A stretch of 33,831 nucleotides of DNA from Streptomyces sp. MBT53 (GCF_016654115.1 NZ_JAEQAZ010000034.1:1-33831); one strand, 5' to 3'. Positions 17,639 to 26,073 are shown, counted from the first letter of the stretch. Notes: generated from the sequence alone by a model not told the origin. Translations and numbers: made by a program.

Positions 17639-18520
17639 ATGGCGGAAATCATCCAGAAGGACGGCACCTGGATCTTCGACGGCGACGCCCTGCGGCTGAC
17701 TCCCGGACGGGACAAGAACGTCGGCCTGTTCCGCAGGACGCTGGGCGAACTCGTCGTTCCCCTGGGCGCGTTGGCGGGCGTCTCGTTCGAGCAGGGCCGC
17801 AGGTCGGGGCGGCTGAGACTGCGGCTGCGCGACGGCGCCGACCCGCTGCTGCACGCCACCGGCGGCCGGCTCGCCGAGGGCGACGACCCCTATCAACTGA
17901 CCGTGGAATCGGACCGGTACGGCGTCGCCGAGTACTTCGTGGACGAGGTGCGCAACGCCCTGCTGCTCGACGGGGTCCCGGCCGACCCCGTCGCCGAGTA
18001 CCTGCTGCCGGGCCCGGCCGTGCCGCTCTCCGTCTCCGCCGGGGACGGCACCGCGAGCTTCGACGGCGAGCACGTACGGCTGGAGTGGAACTGGAAGACG
18101 GAGGACGCCAAGTCCGCGGCCGGTGCCCGCACCCTCGCCGTCACGGACCTCGTAGGCGTGGAGTGGCGGCCGTCGGCCGGTCTGGAGAACGGCTACATCC
18201 GCTTCGCGGTGCGCCACGCGCCGACCAAGGCACCGCCCAAGTACGACCCCAACTCAGTGGAGTTGTGGGGCTTCAAGAAGGACCCGCTGATGGCCCTGAT
18301 CGCCGCGGCCGTCCAGGCCCGCCTCCCGCACCCGGCCGCCGCCGAGACGGACGTACGACTCGAACAGGCCGAGCCCGCCCGGGAGTTGACGGCCGCGGCG
18401 GAGGACGGCCACGACGCGCTGCTGCGGCGGCTGCGTGAACTCGGCGAGCTGCACCGGGACGGGGTGCTCACCGACGAGGAGTTCTCGATGGCCAAACAGG
18501 CGGTCCTCAAACGGATGTGA
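17639..18520 (+). CDS. DUF4429 domain protein with C-terminal SHOCT domain
   Basis: This 293-residue protein has no signal peptide and no membrane segment. Two related all-beta halves are visible. The first starts at GTWIFDGDALRLTP (about residues 9-22) and the second at GTASFDGEHVRLEWNWK (about residues 137-153). Both contain 'F-x-G-x-x-(L/V)-x-L', as expected for paired DUF4429 repeats. The last 30 residues (LRRLRELGELHRDGVLTDEEFSMAKQ) form a SHOCT helical hairpin. That small domain is often found at protein ends and is thought to mediate oligomer or membrane contacts. The ATG at 17639 is 91 bp from the divergent hexosaminidase start; the ribosome-binding site is weak. The biochemical role is not known. 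Confidence 0.8.
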   Translation: MAEIIQKDGTWIFDGDALRLTPGRDKNVGLFRRTLGELVVPLGALAGVSFEQGRRSGRLRLRLRDGADPLLHATGGRLAEGDDPYQLTVESDRYGVAEYFVDEVRNALLLDGVPADPVAEYLLPGPAVPLSVSAGDGTASFDGEHVRLEWNWKTEDAKSAAGARTLAVTDLVGVEWRPSAGLENGYIRFAVRHAPTKAPPKYDPNSVELWGFKKDPLMALIAAAVQARLPHPAAAETDVRLEQAEPARELTAAAEDGHDALLRRLRELGELHRDGVLTDEEFSMAKQAVLKRM

Positions 18521-18545
18521 CCATCCGGGACTTGAGGACCGCCTG
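18497..18545. terminator. Bidirectional hairpin overlapping the DUF4429 stop codon
   Basis: Perfect 14-bp arms CAGGCGGTCCTCAA (18497-18510) and TTGAGGACCGCCTG (18532-18545) flank an inner CGGAT/ATCCG stem. The left arm is inside the final codons of the gene. It sits between convergent genes and probably ends both transcripts. Confidence 0.75.
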
Positions 18546-18603
18546 CGGTGTCTACGCCCCGCCTTCCGGGCGTACGACGGAAGTCACTTGACAGTGACGG
18601 GAG

Positions 18604-20199
18604 TTACTTGGCCTTGCGGGCGACCGTGAAGCGGTCGATCTCGGCGCCGGTCTCGGCGATGCCGCGGACCGTCAGGGTGGCCGTACGGCCCTTGTGGGCG
18701 GGCTGGACGTCCACGCGCAGGAACGAGTAGTTGAGGTAGCGCACGCGCGACCAGGCGACCGTCTCGTTGACCTTGCCGTCCTTCGTGTTGATGAAGGCGG
18801 CCACGGAGTCGACGTCGGCGACGTGACCCTCGTAGGAGTCCGGGGCGGAGAACGCGTACAGGCTGCGGCCGGCCGCGCCCGCCGTCACGTAGACGACACC
18901 CTCGGTCTCCGGGTACGCCGTGCCGCCGATCGGCAGCTTCTTGACGACGGCGTTCTTCTTGATGACGTCGGTGCGCTCGTACTGGTGGTTGTGGCCGTTG
19001 ATGACCAGGTCCACCGTGTACTTCTCGAACAGCGGCACCCACTCGTTGCGCACTCCCCCCTCCGAGGAGTGCGCGGTGGAGGTGCAGTACGCGCAGTGGT
19101 GGAAGAAGATCACCACGAAGTCGATGTCCCTGGACGCGCGGAACTTCTTGAGCTGCCCCTCCAGCCACGTGGTCTGGGTGCCGCCCGAGATGCCGAGGTT
19201 GGCCGGGATCTCGAAGGACACGTCGTTGGCGTCGAGCGAGATGACCGCCGTGTTGCCGTAGACGAAGGAGTAGACGCCCGGCAGGTTCGCCTTGTCGGGG
19301 CCGTTGTCCGGCAGGTTCCAGCGGGCGTCCTCGCCGCCGTAGCCGTTGGGCGAGTACCAGGCCTCCATGTCGTGGTTGCCGTAGGCGGGCATCCACGGCA
19401 CGGACTTGGCGACCGACTCGGTCTGCGCGAGGAACTGGTCCCAGACGCGCGAGTCGAAGCCGGTGTCGGCGGTCTTGCCCGCGCCGGCCGGGTCGGCGTA
19501 GCAGATGTCGCCGGCGTGCAGGTGGAAGGCCGGGTTCTGGCCCAGCAGCAGGCTGTTGTTGGCCAGGCCGTGGTAGCCGACACCCTCGTCGCCGAAGGCC
19601 GTGAAGGTGAACGGCACGGCGCTGTCGGGGGCGGTCTTGAACGTGCCCAGCGTGCCGAGCAGGTGCGCCTCGGCCGGGTCGAAGCCCGCGTGGCCGACGC
19701 CGTAGTAGTACGTCTTGCCCGGACGCAGGTGCGTCAGCTTGGCGTGCAGGTAGTACTGGGTGTGGTCGCCGCTCGCGCCGACGCCCGCCGGGGTGTAGAG
19801 CGTGCGCACCTCGGCCTCGATCTTGCGGGAGAGGTCCCAGGGGTGCGCGCCGATCCGGACGAACGGCTTCTTGACGTTGGTCGGGACCTGCCAGGAGACC
19901 GTGACCTCGGTGCTCGGGTCGTTGCCGAACGCGAGGTGGCGACCGAACGGGGAGACGAGGGCCCCGTCGATCGACTCGCTGGAGGAGGTGGCGGCGTAGG
20001 TGGCGGAGGCCTGGCTGGGGACGGCCGCCTGGGCGACCGCGCCCGGGACGAACACGCCACCGGCGACGGCGCCGAGGGTCACGGCGCCGCCTCTGATCAT
20101 CGTGCGCCGGGAGAATTTCGAGCGTAGGTACTCGTGCTGCTCAGCCATGCTCATGCGCTCGGCGAGCTCTTCGGGTACTCCCATACGAGGAATGTCCAT
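18604..20199 (-). CDS. Tat-exported purple acid phosphatase-like metallophosphoesterase
   Basis: This 531-residue protein is exported by the twin-arginine pathway: SRRTMIRGGAVTLGAVAGGVF precedes an AQA-type cleavage site at about residue 50. A fibronectin-like purple acid phosphatase N-terminal domain follows, including VTVSWQVPTNVKKPFVRIG. The calcineurin-like catalytic domain has its metal ligands in order: FGDEG, HAGDICYAD, GNHDMEAWYSP, FFHHCAYC and NGHNHQYERTD. It probably hydrolyses extracellular phosphomonoesters. The ATG at 20199 (MDIPRMGVPEEL) is used; downstream ATGs at 20184 and near 20154 are possible. The 5' end is about 150 bp from the next plus-strand gene. Substrate is unknown. 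Confidence 0.85.
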   Translation of the reverse strand: MDIPRMGVPEELAERMSMAEQHEYLRSKFSRRTMIRGGAVTLGAVAGGVFVPGAVAQAAVPSQASATYAATSSSESIDGALVSPFGRHLAFGNDPSTEVTVSWQVPTNVKKPFVRIGAHPWDLSRKIEAEVRTLYTPAGVGASGDHTQYYLHAKLTHLRPGKTYYYGVGHAGFDPAEAHLLGTLGTFKTAPDSAVPFTFTAFGDEGVGYHGLANNSLLLGQNPAFHLHAGDICYADPAGAGKTADTGFDSRVWDQFLAQTESVAKSVPWMPAYGNHDMEAWYSPNGYGGEDARWNLPDNGPDKANLPGVYSFVYGNTAVISLDANDVSFEIPANLGISGGTQTTWLEGQLKKFRASRDIDFVVIFFHHCAYCTSTAHSSEGGVRNEWVPLFEKYTVDLVINGHNHQYERTDVIKKNAVVKKLPIGGTAYPETEGVVYVTAGAAGRSLYAFSAPDSYEGHVADVDSVAAFINTKDGKVNETVAWSRVRYLNYSFLRVDVQPAHKGRTATLTVRGIAETGAEIDRFTVARKAK

Positions 20200-20349
20200 G
20201 GCGTCTGAAACTCGTCCATATGAGCGACGTAACACAAGACACAGGATGGACAGCTTGCGAACAGAGTCCCATAAGACATTCAACAGACCGCTGCCCGATA
20301 TCGGGCAGGATTCTTGCAAACCTTCCCCCGGTACCCCAGGATCAACCGG

Positions 20350-20607
20350 GTGCACGACGAACTCGTTGATCATCTGACGCGCTCCACGACCCTCAACCGG
20401 GGCGAGGCGCTGCGGGTGATCCAGGACGTGCTCGCGTACTTCGACGAGACGACAGAGGACTACGTCCGTCGCCGCCACCGCGAGCTCCAGGCCCAGGGCC
20501 TGGTCAACGCGACGATCTTCGACCGGATCGAGGCGGACCTGAAATACCGGGCGGTCGCACCGCCGGAGCTCACGCTCAGGCAGCTGCGCCGCATCGTCTA
20601 CGGCTAG
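20350..20607 (+). CDS. Small conserved-looking protein upstream of glmS, function unknown
   Basis: I do not recognise this 85-residue protein. It is highly charged and probably all-helical, and has no signal or membrane segment. Its visible core (LNRGEALRVIQDVLAYFDETTEDYVRRRH) resembles a helical nucleic-acid-binding or regulatory module, but no family is assigned. The frame is open from a TTG at 20314. The GTG at 20350 has AGGAT upstream and begins MHDELVDHLTR, so it is preferred. The gene ends 12 bp before glmS, and the ribosome-binding site of glmS (TAGGAA) includes its stop codon. The two genes are very likely cotranscribed. Confidence 0.72.
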   Translation: MHDELVDHLTRSTTLNRGEALRVIQDVLAYFDETTEDYVRRRHRELQAQGLVNATIFDRIEADLKYRAVAPPELTLRQLRRIVYG

Positions 20608-20619
20608 GAATACCTATAT

Positions 20620-22437
20620 ATGTGCGGAATCGTCGGATACATCGGCAAGCGTGACGTTGCTCCGCTTCTGCTGGAGGGCCTGCAGCGGCTGGAATACCGC
20701 GGCTACGACTCCGCGGGCATCGCCATCACGGCCCCCAAGACGGCCGGCCTGAAGGTGGTCAAGGCCAAGGGCCGGGTCCGTGACCTGGAGGCCAAGGTTC
20801 CGGCGCGCTTCAAGGGCACCACCGGCATCGCCCACACCCGCTGGGCCACGCACGGCGCCCCGTCCGACGTGAACGCGCACCCGCACCTGTCGGCCGACAG
20901 CAAGGTCGCCGTCGTCCACAACGGCATCATCGACAACGCCTCCGACCTCCGGAAGAAGCTCGAAGCCGACGGCGTCGAGTTCCTCTCCGAGACCGACACC
21001 GAGGTCCTCACCCACCTCATCGCCCGCTCCCAGGCGGAGACCCTGGAGGAGAAGGTCCGCCAGGCCCTCCGGGTGATCGAGGGGACGTACGGCATCGCCG
21101 TCCTGCACGCCGACTTCCCCGACCGCATCGTGGTGGCTCGAAACGGCTCCCCCGTGGTCCTCGGCATCGGCGAGAAGGAGATGTTCGTAGCCTCGGACAT
21201 CGCCGCACTGGTGACCCACACGCGCCAGATAGTGACCCTCGACGACGGCGAGATGGCGACCCTCAAGGCCGACGACTTCCGGACATACACCACCGAGGGC
21301 ACCCGCACCACGTCCGAGCCGACCACCGTCGAGTGGGAGGCCGCCTCCTACGACATGGGCGGCCACGACACCTACATGCACAAGGAGATCTTCGAACAGG
21401 CCGACGCCGTGGACCGCGTACTGCGCGGCCGCATCGACGACCGCTTCTCCACCGTGCACCTCGGCGGCCTCAACCTCGACGCCCGCGAGGCCCGGCAGAT
21501 CCGCCGCGTCAAGATCCTCGGCTGCGGCACCTCGTACCACGCGGGCATGATCGGCGCCCAGATGATCGAGGAGCTGGCCCGCATCCCCGCGGACGCCGAG
21601 CCGGCTTCGGAGTTCCGCTACCGCAACGCGGTCGTGGACCCCGACACCCTCTACATCGCGGTCTCCCAGTCCGGCGAGACCTACGATGTCCTCGCCGCCG
21701 TACAGGAGTTGAAGCGCAAGGGCGCCCGCGTCCTCGGCGTGGTGAACGTCGTCGGCTCGGCGATCGCGCGCGAGGCGGACGGCGGCATGTACGTGCACGC
21801 GGGCCCCGAGGTCTGTGTCGTCTCGACCAAGTGCTTCACCAACACCACAGTGGCGTTCGCCCTGTTGGCGCTCCACCTCGGCCGCACCCGGGACCTCTCG
21901 GTCCGCGACGGCAAGCGCATCATCGAGGGCCTGCGCAAGCTGCCGGCCCAGATCTCCGAGATCCTCGACCGCGAGGACGAGATCAAGAAGCTGGCCGCCG
22001 AGTACGCCGAGGCCCGCTCGATGCTGTTCATCGGCCGAGTCCGCGGCTACCCGGTGGCCCGCGAGGCCTCGCTGAAGCTCAAGGAGGTCTCGTACATCCA
22101 CGCCGAGGCCTACCCCGCCTCGGAGTTGAAGCACGGCCCCCTCGCCCTGATCGAGCCCGCCCTCCCCACGGTCGCGATCGTCCCCGACGACGACCTCCTG
22201 GAGAAGAACCGCGCCGCCCTGGAGGAGATCAAGGCCCGCAGCGGCCGCATCCTCGCGGTGGCCCACCAGCACCAGGAAAAGGCCGACCAGACGATCGTCG
22301 TCCCGAAGAACGAGGACGAGTTGGACCCGATCCTGATGGGCATCCCGCTCCAACTCCTCGCGTACCACACGGCGTTGGCGCTGGGCCGGGACATCGACAA
22401 GCCGAGGAACCTCGCGAAGTCGGTCACGGTCGAGTAG
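20620..22437 (+). CDS. glmS: Glutamine-fructose-6-phosphate aminotransferase (isomerizing)
   Basis: This 605-residue cytoplasmic enzyme makes glucosamine-6-phosphate from fructose-6-phosphate and glutamine, the entry step to cell-wall amino sugars. The N-terminal glutaminase begins MCGIVGYIG with the nucleophile Cys2 exposed after Met removal. It contains RLEYRGYDSAGIA, THGAPSDVNAHPH and HNGIIDNASDLR. Two SIS sugar-binding domains follow, with CGTSYHAGM and SQSGETYDV in the first. The C-terminus LAKSVTVE matches the conserved loop that closes on the active site. Length is normal. Streptomyces often carry a second glmS elsewhere. The neighbouring hexosaminidase gene supports amino-sugar salvage in this region. 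No glmS ribozyme is seen; the upstream gene ends only 12 bp away. Confidence 0.96.
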   Translation: MCGIVGYIGKRDVAPLLLEGLQRLEYRGYDSAGIAITAPKTAGLKVVKAKGRVRDLEAKVPARFKGTTGIAHTRWATHGAPSDVNAHPHLSADSKVAVVHNGIIDNASDLRKKLEADGVEFLSETDTEVLTHLIARSQAETLEEKVRQALRVIEGTYGIAVLHADFPDRIVVARNGSPVVLGIGEKEMFVASDIAALVTHTRQIVTLDDGEMATLKADDFRTYTTEGTRTTSEPTTVEWEAASYDMGGHDTYMHKEIFEQADAVDRVLRGRIDDRFSTVHLGGLNLDAREARQIRRVKILGCGTSYHAGMIGAQMIEELARIPADAEPASEFRYRNAVVDPDTLYIAVSQSGETYDVLAAVQELKRKGARVLGVVNVVGSAIAREADGGMYVHAGPEVCVVSTKCFTNTTVAFALLALHLGRTRDLSVRDGKRIIEGLRKLPAQISEILDREDEIKKLAAEYAEARSMLFIGRVRGYPVAREASLKLKEVSYIHAEAYPASELKHGPLALIEPALPTVAIVPDDDLLEKNRAALEEIKARSGRILAVAHQHQEKADQTIVVPKNEDELDPILMGIPLQLLAYHTALALGRDIDKPRNLAKSVTVE

Positions 22438-22445
22438 AGGTTCTT

Positions 22446-22488
22446 AGGGGCGCGGGGAACTGCGCGAGCAACCCCCACCGGCCTGCAG
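22446..22488. repeat. Streptomyces-type interspersed intergenic repeat, copy 2
   Basis: The segment begins AGGGGCGCGGGGAACTGCGCGA in the glmS 3' region. Its reverse complement starts CTGCAGGCCGGTGGGGG and ends CCCCGCGCCCCT, matching both ends of copy 1 at 9832-9900. It is the shorter form of the element. Confidence 0.65.
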
Positions 22489-22502
22489 AGGCCACTCAAC
22501 GC

Positions 22503-22545
22503 AAAGGCCCCCCACGTGTTGCCTCACACACGTGGGGGGGCCTTT
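22503..22545. terminator. Hairpin terminator after glmS
   Basis: AAAGGCCCCCCACGTG (22503-22518) pairs with CACGTGGGGGGGCCTTT (22529-22545), with one extra G in the right arm, around a 10-nt loop. It separates convergent glmS and the acetate-transporter family gene, and the T/A ends allow function in both directions. Confidence 0.9.
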
Positions 22546-22555
22546 CTGCCGCCGG

Positions 22556-23128
22556 TCAACTGGTAGCCGTCACGCCCCGACCAGCCGCCCGCCGCGGAAG
22601 AACCGTCGGCCAGTGAGCCAACGCAGCCGTCGCCGAATACCAGGCAACAGCCCCCGCAGCGACACCGAACCACCCGCCGACCTTGCTCAGCCCGTCGTTG
22701 CCGGCGAACTGCGCGATGGCAAGCAGCACAAGGGAGACGAAGAACAACCCGTATGTCCCCTGGGTGAGTTGATCCCCACCCGCGAGGGTCACGGAGAGAG
22801 CGACCAGGGCGAAGAGCAGCAGGAACAACCCCGCCGCGTTGTCCGACACGGAGTTGCCCGCGCTGACGGCCCAGGTGAACCAGAGTGCGCCGAAGGCCGC
22901 GAATGCGGTCCCCGTGGCCGAGTCACCGTCGCGGAACGCGAACAGTCCCGCGACGAAGAGCGCAACTCCGCCTACGTAGTGAGCGAGTGACACGGCGTCA
23001 GCCGCCGACACTCCGTTGATGACATCCGTGTACCCGAGCCCGAAGGCCAACAGGGTGATTCCCAGGGCGAGTCGGCCGACGACAGAGGTGGTGCTTCCCG
23101 TGCTTCCCGCGGAGACGTCATTGTCCAC
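22556..23128 (-). CDS. GPR1/FUN34/YaaH (SatP)-family acetate/succinate transporter-like membrane protein
   Basis: This 190-residue integral membrane protein has six predicted helices. They start at about LALGITLLAFGLGYTDV and end at VGGWFGVAAGAVAWYSATAAL. The segment HYVGGVALFVAGLFAFRDGD, followed by ATGTAFAAFGALWFTWAV, matches the central signature of this family, which moves acetate and small organic acids across the cytoplasmic membrane. The classical N-terminal NPAPLGL motif is not obvious, so substrate is less certain. The GTG at 23128 is preceded by GGGAG at 6-nt spacing. The gene is monocistronic by layout, converging with glmS. Confidence 0.8.
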   Translation of the reverse strand: MDNDVSAGSTGSTTSVVGRLALGITLLAFGLGYTDVINGVSAADAVSLAHYVGGVALFVAGLFAFRDGDSATGTAFAAFGALWFTWAVSAGNSVSDNAAGLFLLLFALVALSVTLAGGDQLTQGTYGLFFVSLVLLAIAQFAGNDGLSKVGGWFGVAAGAVAWYSATAALAHWPTVLPRRAAGRGVTATS

Positions 23129-23248
23129 GGCGGGCTCCCTTCATGCATGTGCGGTTGTGCGGTGTGACCGATATATGCCCTTCACAAGGACACAAACACC
23201 TCTGCACAGCACTGAATTCGGAGCCGACCGGCGAGTTGGACCTACGAG

Positions 23249-23776
23249 TTACGGGATGACGACGACCGGCCGCTGCGCCCGCTTCGCGAGCCGCCCCGCG
23301 ACGGAGCCGAAGATGCGTCCGACGATGCCATGGGTCGAGCCCACGACGATCGCGTCCGCCTCGTACTCCCGTCCCACCTCTTCGAGCTCGTGGCAGATGT
23401 CGCCACCGCGCTCGACGAGGATCCAGGGCACTTCGGCGAGGTACTCGGCGCACGCCAGCTCGAGCCCCAGCACCTCGGTGCGGTGATCCGGCACATCGAC
23501 GAAGACCGGTGGCTCGCAGCCCGCCCACACCGTGGTGGGCAGCCGGTTCGCGACATGCACGATGACCAGGCCCGAGCCCGAACGATGGGCCATGCCGATG
23601 GCGTACGCGAGGGCACGCTCACTGGACGTGGAGCCGTCGAAACCGACGACGACGCCGTGCTTGAAGGCGGGATCGCAGGAATGACGTGGCTGTTCCGCCG
23701 CCAGGGGCTCGGCCGCCGTGGGATCGGCGACGGGCCGCTTGCGGTCCGCGGGTTCGAAAGATTCGTGACCGGCCAT
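23249..23776 (-). CDS. Universal stress protein (UspA family)
   Basis: This 175-residue cytoplasmic protein contains one Usp domain from about residue 40 to the end. VVVGFDGSTSSERALAYAI is the N-terminal signature. The C-terminal GSTHGIVGRIFGSVAGRLAK, with PVVVIP, contains the glycine pattern of ATP-binding Usp proteins. About 35 extra residues, rich in Pro and Ala, precede the domain. The ATG at 23776 is used; its ribosome-binding site is poor, so a shorter form starting within the leader is possible. It stands alone between the transporter gene and a 325-bp spacer. The physiological signal is not visible from sequence. Confidence 0.88.
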   Translation of the reverse strand: MAGHESFEPADRKRPVADPTAAEPLAAEQPRHSCDPAFKHGVVVGFDGSTSSERALAYAIGMAHRSGSGLVIVHVANRLPTTVWAGCEPPVFVDVPDHRTEVLGLELACAEYLAEVPWILVERGGDICHELEEVGREYEADAIVVGSTHGIVGRIFGSVAGRLAKRAQRPVVVIP

Positions 23777-24101
23777 GGATGTCTCGGCTTTTTGATCCTC
23801 TTGGGAGGGGACAACAGTGTGCGGCGGAGCTGTGTCCGGAGCTGTGTCCGGGAATCATCTTCCCAACCCCATACCCCCAAGGGTACGGCGCCAGTCCTCC
23901 TTAGCCCATATCCCGCACACGCTCCGGCGGAGTTCCCCGGAGCATGCACGAGGGGGCGCCCGTAACGCAATGGTTGCTGCCCCGTACAGGCGGTTTGCAC
24001 AGGATTCACTTATCCCCGCGTCCACCCGTGGGCTGCCCTACAGTGACCGACGCATCGAACAAGCGTTGAACCCGGCGAACCGCCGCCCCAGGGAGCACGC
24101 C
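23777..24101. other. Intergenic spacer between divergent usp and small membrane protein genes
   Basis: This 325-bp spacer should hold promoters for both divergent genes. A 12-bp tandem duplication (cggagctgtgtc) is present at 23825-23848. No coding region, hairpin terminator or recognised operator was found. Confidence 0.6.
23825..23848. repeat. 12-bp tandem duplication (cggagctgtgtc x2)
   Basis: Two exact adjacent copies lie in the usp upstream region. The function is unknown. Confidence 0.8.
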
Positions 24102-24422
24102 ATGTCCGGACACCGTACGACCTCCGAGGCACACCCCGGCCCGGACACCGCCACCGATGTGGTCCGCTGGGCGGTCTTCAGCTGTGTCCTCGTCCCCCTG
24201 GTCCTCCTCTGGTACGGCACCTCGCTCGCCGGCGCCGCCGGCACGGCCCTCGGTCTCGCGGCCGTCACCGCCGCCTGCCGGGTACTGCTGCGCCGCTCCG
24301 AACGGGGCACCGCCCGGCTGCTGGACGAGGAGGAGTCCCCGCACCGCGGCCACCGTCACCGGGCGGCTGCGGGGGCGCACCGGGGCGGTCGGCACGCGGG
24401 AGGAAACGCACCGGTCGACTGA
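24102..24422 (+). CDS. Small membrane protein upstream of adpA, function unknown
   Basis: This 106-residue protein has two closely spaced hydrophobic stretches (WAVFSCVLVPLVLLWYGTSL and AAGTALGLAAVTAACRVLL). An Arg/His/Gly-rich hydrophilic tail (GHRHRAAAGAHRGGRHAGG) follows. It is probably a small membrane protein with a basic cytoplasmic tail. The ATG at 24102 follows GGGAG. The open frame continues upstream but without a better start. It lies 377 bp before adpA on the same strand, so a separate transcript is likely. I do not assign a family. Confidence 0.7.
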   Translation: MSGHRTTSEAHPGPDTATDVVRWAVFSCVLVPLVLLWYGTSLAGAAGTALGLAAVTAACRVLLRRSERGTARLLDEEESPHRGHRHRAAAGAHRGGRHAGGNAPVD

Positions 24423-24799
24423 CCGGTTTCCGCGCACGCGCCCGACGCTTTTCAGCCAACTTCCGGCCACCGTGCATCTGTTGTCCGAACCACCCCCCAA
24501 CCCCCGTTCCACCTGCACCGAAAGGGTCTGGGAGGGCCTGCGCACCCTACGGGGATTGGCCACTACGGGGAGGCGCACTTCCCTGCACGGCCCACGAGTG
24601 CAACGCTTCGTGATCGAATGCTTTACGCCAAGTTGCCATGTCGACAATGTGCCGGTTGCCGAACTGGTCACCCCGGCACCACTGGACACAGTAGATTCGA
24701 TCTTGACGTCTTACGGCGGGGGACTCGTGCAGGACCGAGGGGAAACGTGCAGGAGCGACACAACCGAGGAGCCGCGACCACCGAGGGGGGCTTAGCAGT
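24423..24799. other. Long upstream region of adpA
   Basis: This 377-bp gene-free stretch is expected to contain the adpA promoter and a long untranslated leader. In related species this region is bound by gamma-butyrolactone receptor proteins and by AdpA itself. I could not find a convincing match to TGGCSNGWWY or to a butyrolactone-receptor palindrome by eye. The ctacgggga 9-mer occurs twice, near 24548 and 24564. A G-rich ribosome-binding site (gagggggg) ends about 10 nt before the adpA ATG. Confidence 0.5.
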
Positions 24800-26062
24800 A
24801 TGAGCCACGACTCCACTGCCGCGCCGGAAGCCGCGGCCCGGAAGCTTTCCGGGCGACGCCGCAAGGAGATCGTCGCGGTGCTGCTGTTCAGCGGCGGCCC
24901 CATCTTCGAGAGTTCCATACCGCTGTCGGTGTTCGGAATCGACCGGCAGGACGCCGGAGTTCCGCGCTACCGCCTGCTTGTGTGCGGCGGAGAAGACGGC
25001 CCCCTGCGCACCACCGGCGGGCTGGAACTCACTACACCGCACGGCCTGGAGGCGATCTCGCGGGCGGGCACCGTCGTCGTGCCTGCCTGGCGGTCGATCA
25101 CCGCGCCACCGCCGGAGGAAGCACTCGACGCACTGCGCCGGGCGCACGAAGAAGGGGCCCGCATAGTCGGCCTGTGCACCGGCGCCTTCGTGCTGGCTGC
25201 GGCGGGCCTGCTGGACGGCCGTCCCGCGACCACCCACTGGATGTACGCGCCGACGCTGGCCAAGCGCTATCCGTCGGTGCACGTGGATCCACGGGAACTC
25301 TTCGTCGACGACGGAGACGTGCTGACGTCCGCCGGTACGGCGGCCGGAATCGATCTCTGTCTCCACATCGTGCGGACGGACCACGGCAACGAGGCGGCCG
25401 GCGCGCTCGCCCGGCGCCTGGTGGTCCCCCCGCGCCGAAGCGGCGGTCAGGAGCGCTACCTCGATCGGTCTTTACCAGAGGAGATCGGCGCCGACCCGCT
25501 CGCGGAGGTCGTCGCCTGGGCGCTGGAGCACCTCCACGAACAGTTCGACGTGGAGACGCTGGCGGCACGCGCGTACATGAGCAGGCGTACGTTCGACCGC
25601 CGCTTCCGCTCGCTCACCGGGAGCGCTCCCCTGCAGTGGCTGATCACGCAGCGGGTGCTCCAGGCGCAGCGCCTGCTGGAGACGTCGGACTACTCGGTGG
25701 ACGAGGTCGCGGGCCGTTGCGGCTTCCGTTCGCCGGTGGCGCTGCGCGGTCATTTCCGCCGCCAGCTGGGCTCGTCGCCCGCCGCCTACCGGGCCGCGTA
25801 CCGCGCCCGCAGGCCTCAGGGCGACAAGCAGCTGGACGGCGACGGCGCCCCGGGCCAGCCCGGCGGTCCGTCGTCCCTGGGCCCGACGGGCCTGCCGCCC
25901 TCGCTCCACCCGGAGGGCCCGGTCCCGATGCAGACCCGTCGTACGGCGGCGAGCGCGCTGTCCGCGGCGGCCTCCTCCGCTGCGGCGGCGGAGAACGGCC
26001 GTGAGGCGTACGCCACGAGTCGTACGGCGGCGAGCCTGCCCGGCCAGCGCAGCGCGACGTAG
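24800..26062 (+). CDS. adpA: AdpA, AraC-family master regulator of development
   Basis: This 420-residue transcription factor has an N-terminal DJ-1/PfpI-like dimerisation domain (about residues 25-215, including VGLCTGAFVLAAAGLLDGRPATTHW). Two AraC helix-turn-helix motifs follow at about residues 255-340 (FDVETLAARAYMSRRTFDRRF and DYSVDEVAGRCGFRSPVALRGHF). The C-terminal 75 residues are low-complexity. Codon 225, in the linker between the domains, is TTA (25472-25474). That is the well-known arrangement that makes AdpA synthesis depend on the bldA leucyl-tRNA. AdpA controls aerial mycelium formation and secondary metabolism in Streptomyces. Its order next to orn is conserved in the genus. 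Confidence 0.97.
   Translation: MSHDSTAAPEAAARKLSGRRRKEIVAVLLFSGGPIFESSIPLSVFGIDRQDAGVPRYRLLVCGGEDGPLRTTGGLELTTPHGLEAISRAGTVVVPAWRSITAPPPEEALDALRRAHEEGARIVGLCTGAFVLAAAGLLDGRPATTHWMYAPTLAKRYPSVHVDPRELFVDDGDVLTSAGTAAGIDLCLHIVRTDHGNEAAGALARRLVVPPRRSGGQERYLDRSLPEEIGADPLAEVVAWALEHLHEQFDVETLAARAYMSRRTFDRRFRSLTGSAPLQWLITQRVLQAQRLLETSDYSVDEVAGRCGFRSPVALRGHFRRQLGSSPAAYRAAYRARRPQGDKQLDGDGAPGQPGGPSSLGPTGLPPSLHPEGPVPMQTRRTAASALSAAASSAAAAENGREAYATSRTAASLPGQRSAT
25472..25474 (+). promoter_or_regulatory. In-frame TTA leucine codon (bldA dependence) in adpA
   Basis: The frame set by the ATG at 24800 reads CGG TCT TTA CCA GAG, putting TTA at codon 225 in the interdomain linker. TTA is very rare in such GC-rich genomes and needs the bldA tRNA, so AdpA translation is developmentally gated. 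Confidence 0.95.
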
Positions 26063-26073
26063 CACCAGAGCAC

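Noticed and set aside
17548..17859. N-terminal extension of the hexosaminidase frame
   Set aside because: It would bury the signal peptide more than 100 residues in and overlap the divergent DUF4429 gene. The GTG at 17547 has a good ribosome-binding site.
20200..20349. Possible glmS-type ribozyme or riboswitch ahead of the glmS transcript
   Set aside because: No conserved ribozyme core could be recognised, and glmS is directly preceded by a coding gene.
24423..24799. AdpA self-binding sites or a butyrolactone-receptor operator upstream of adpA
   Set aside because: TGGC-containing words were checked, but none fits TGGCSNGWWY well enough to report, and no convincing long palindrome was seen.
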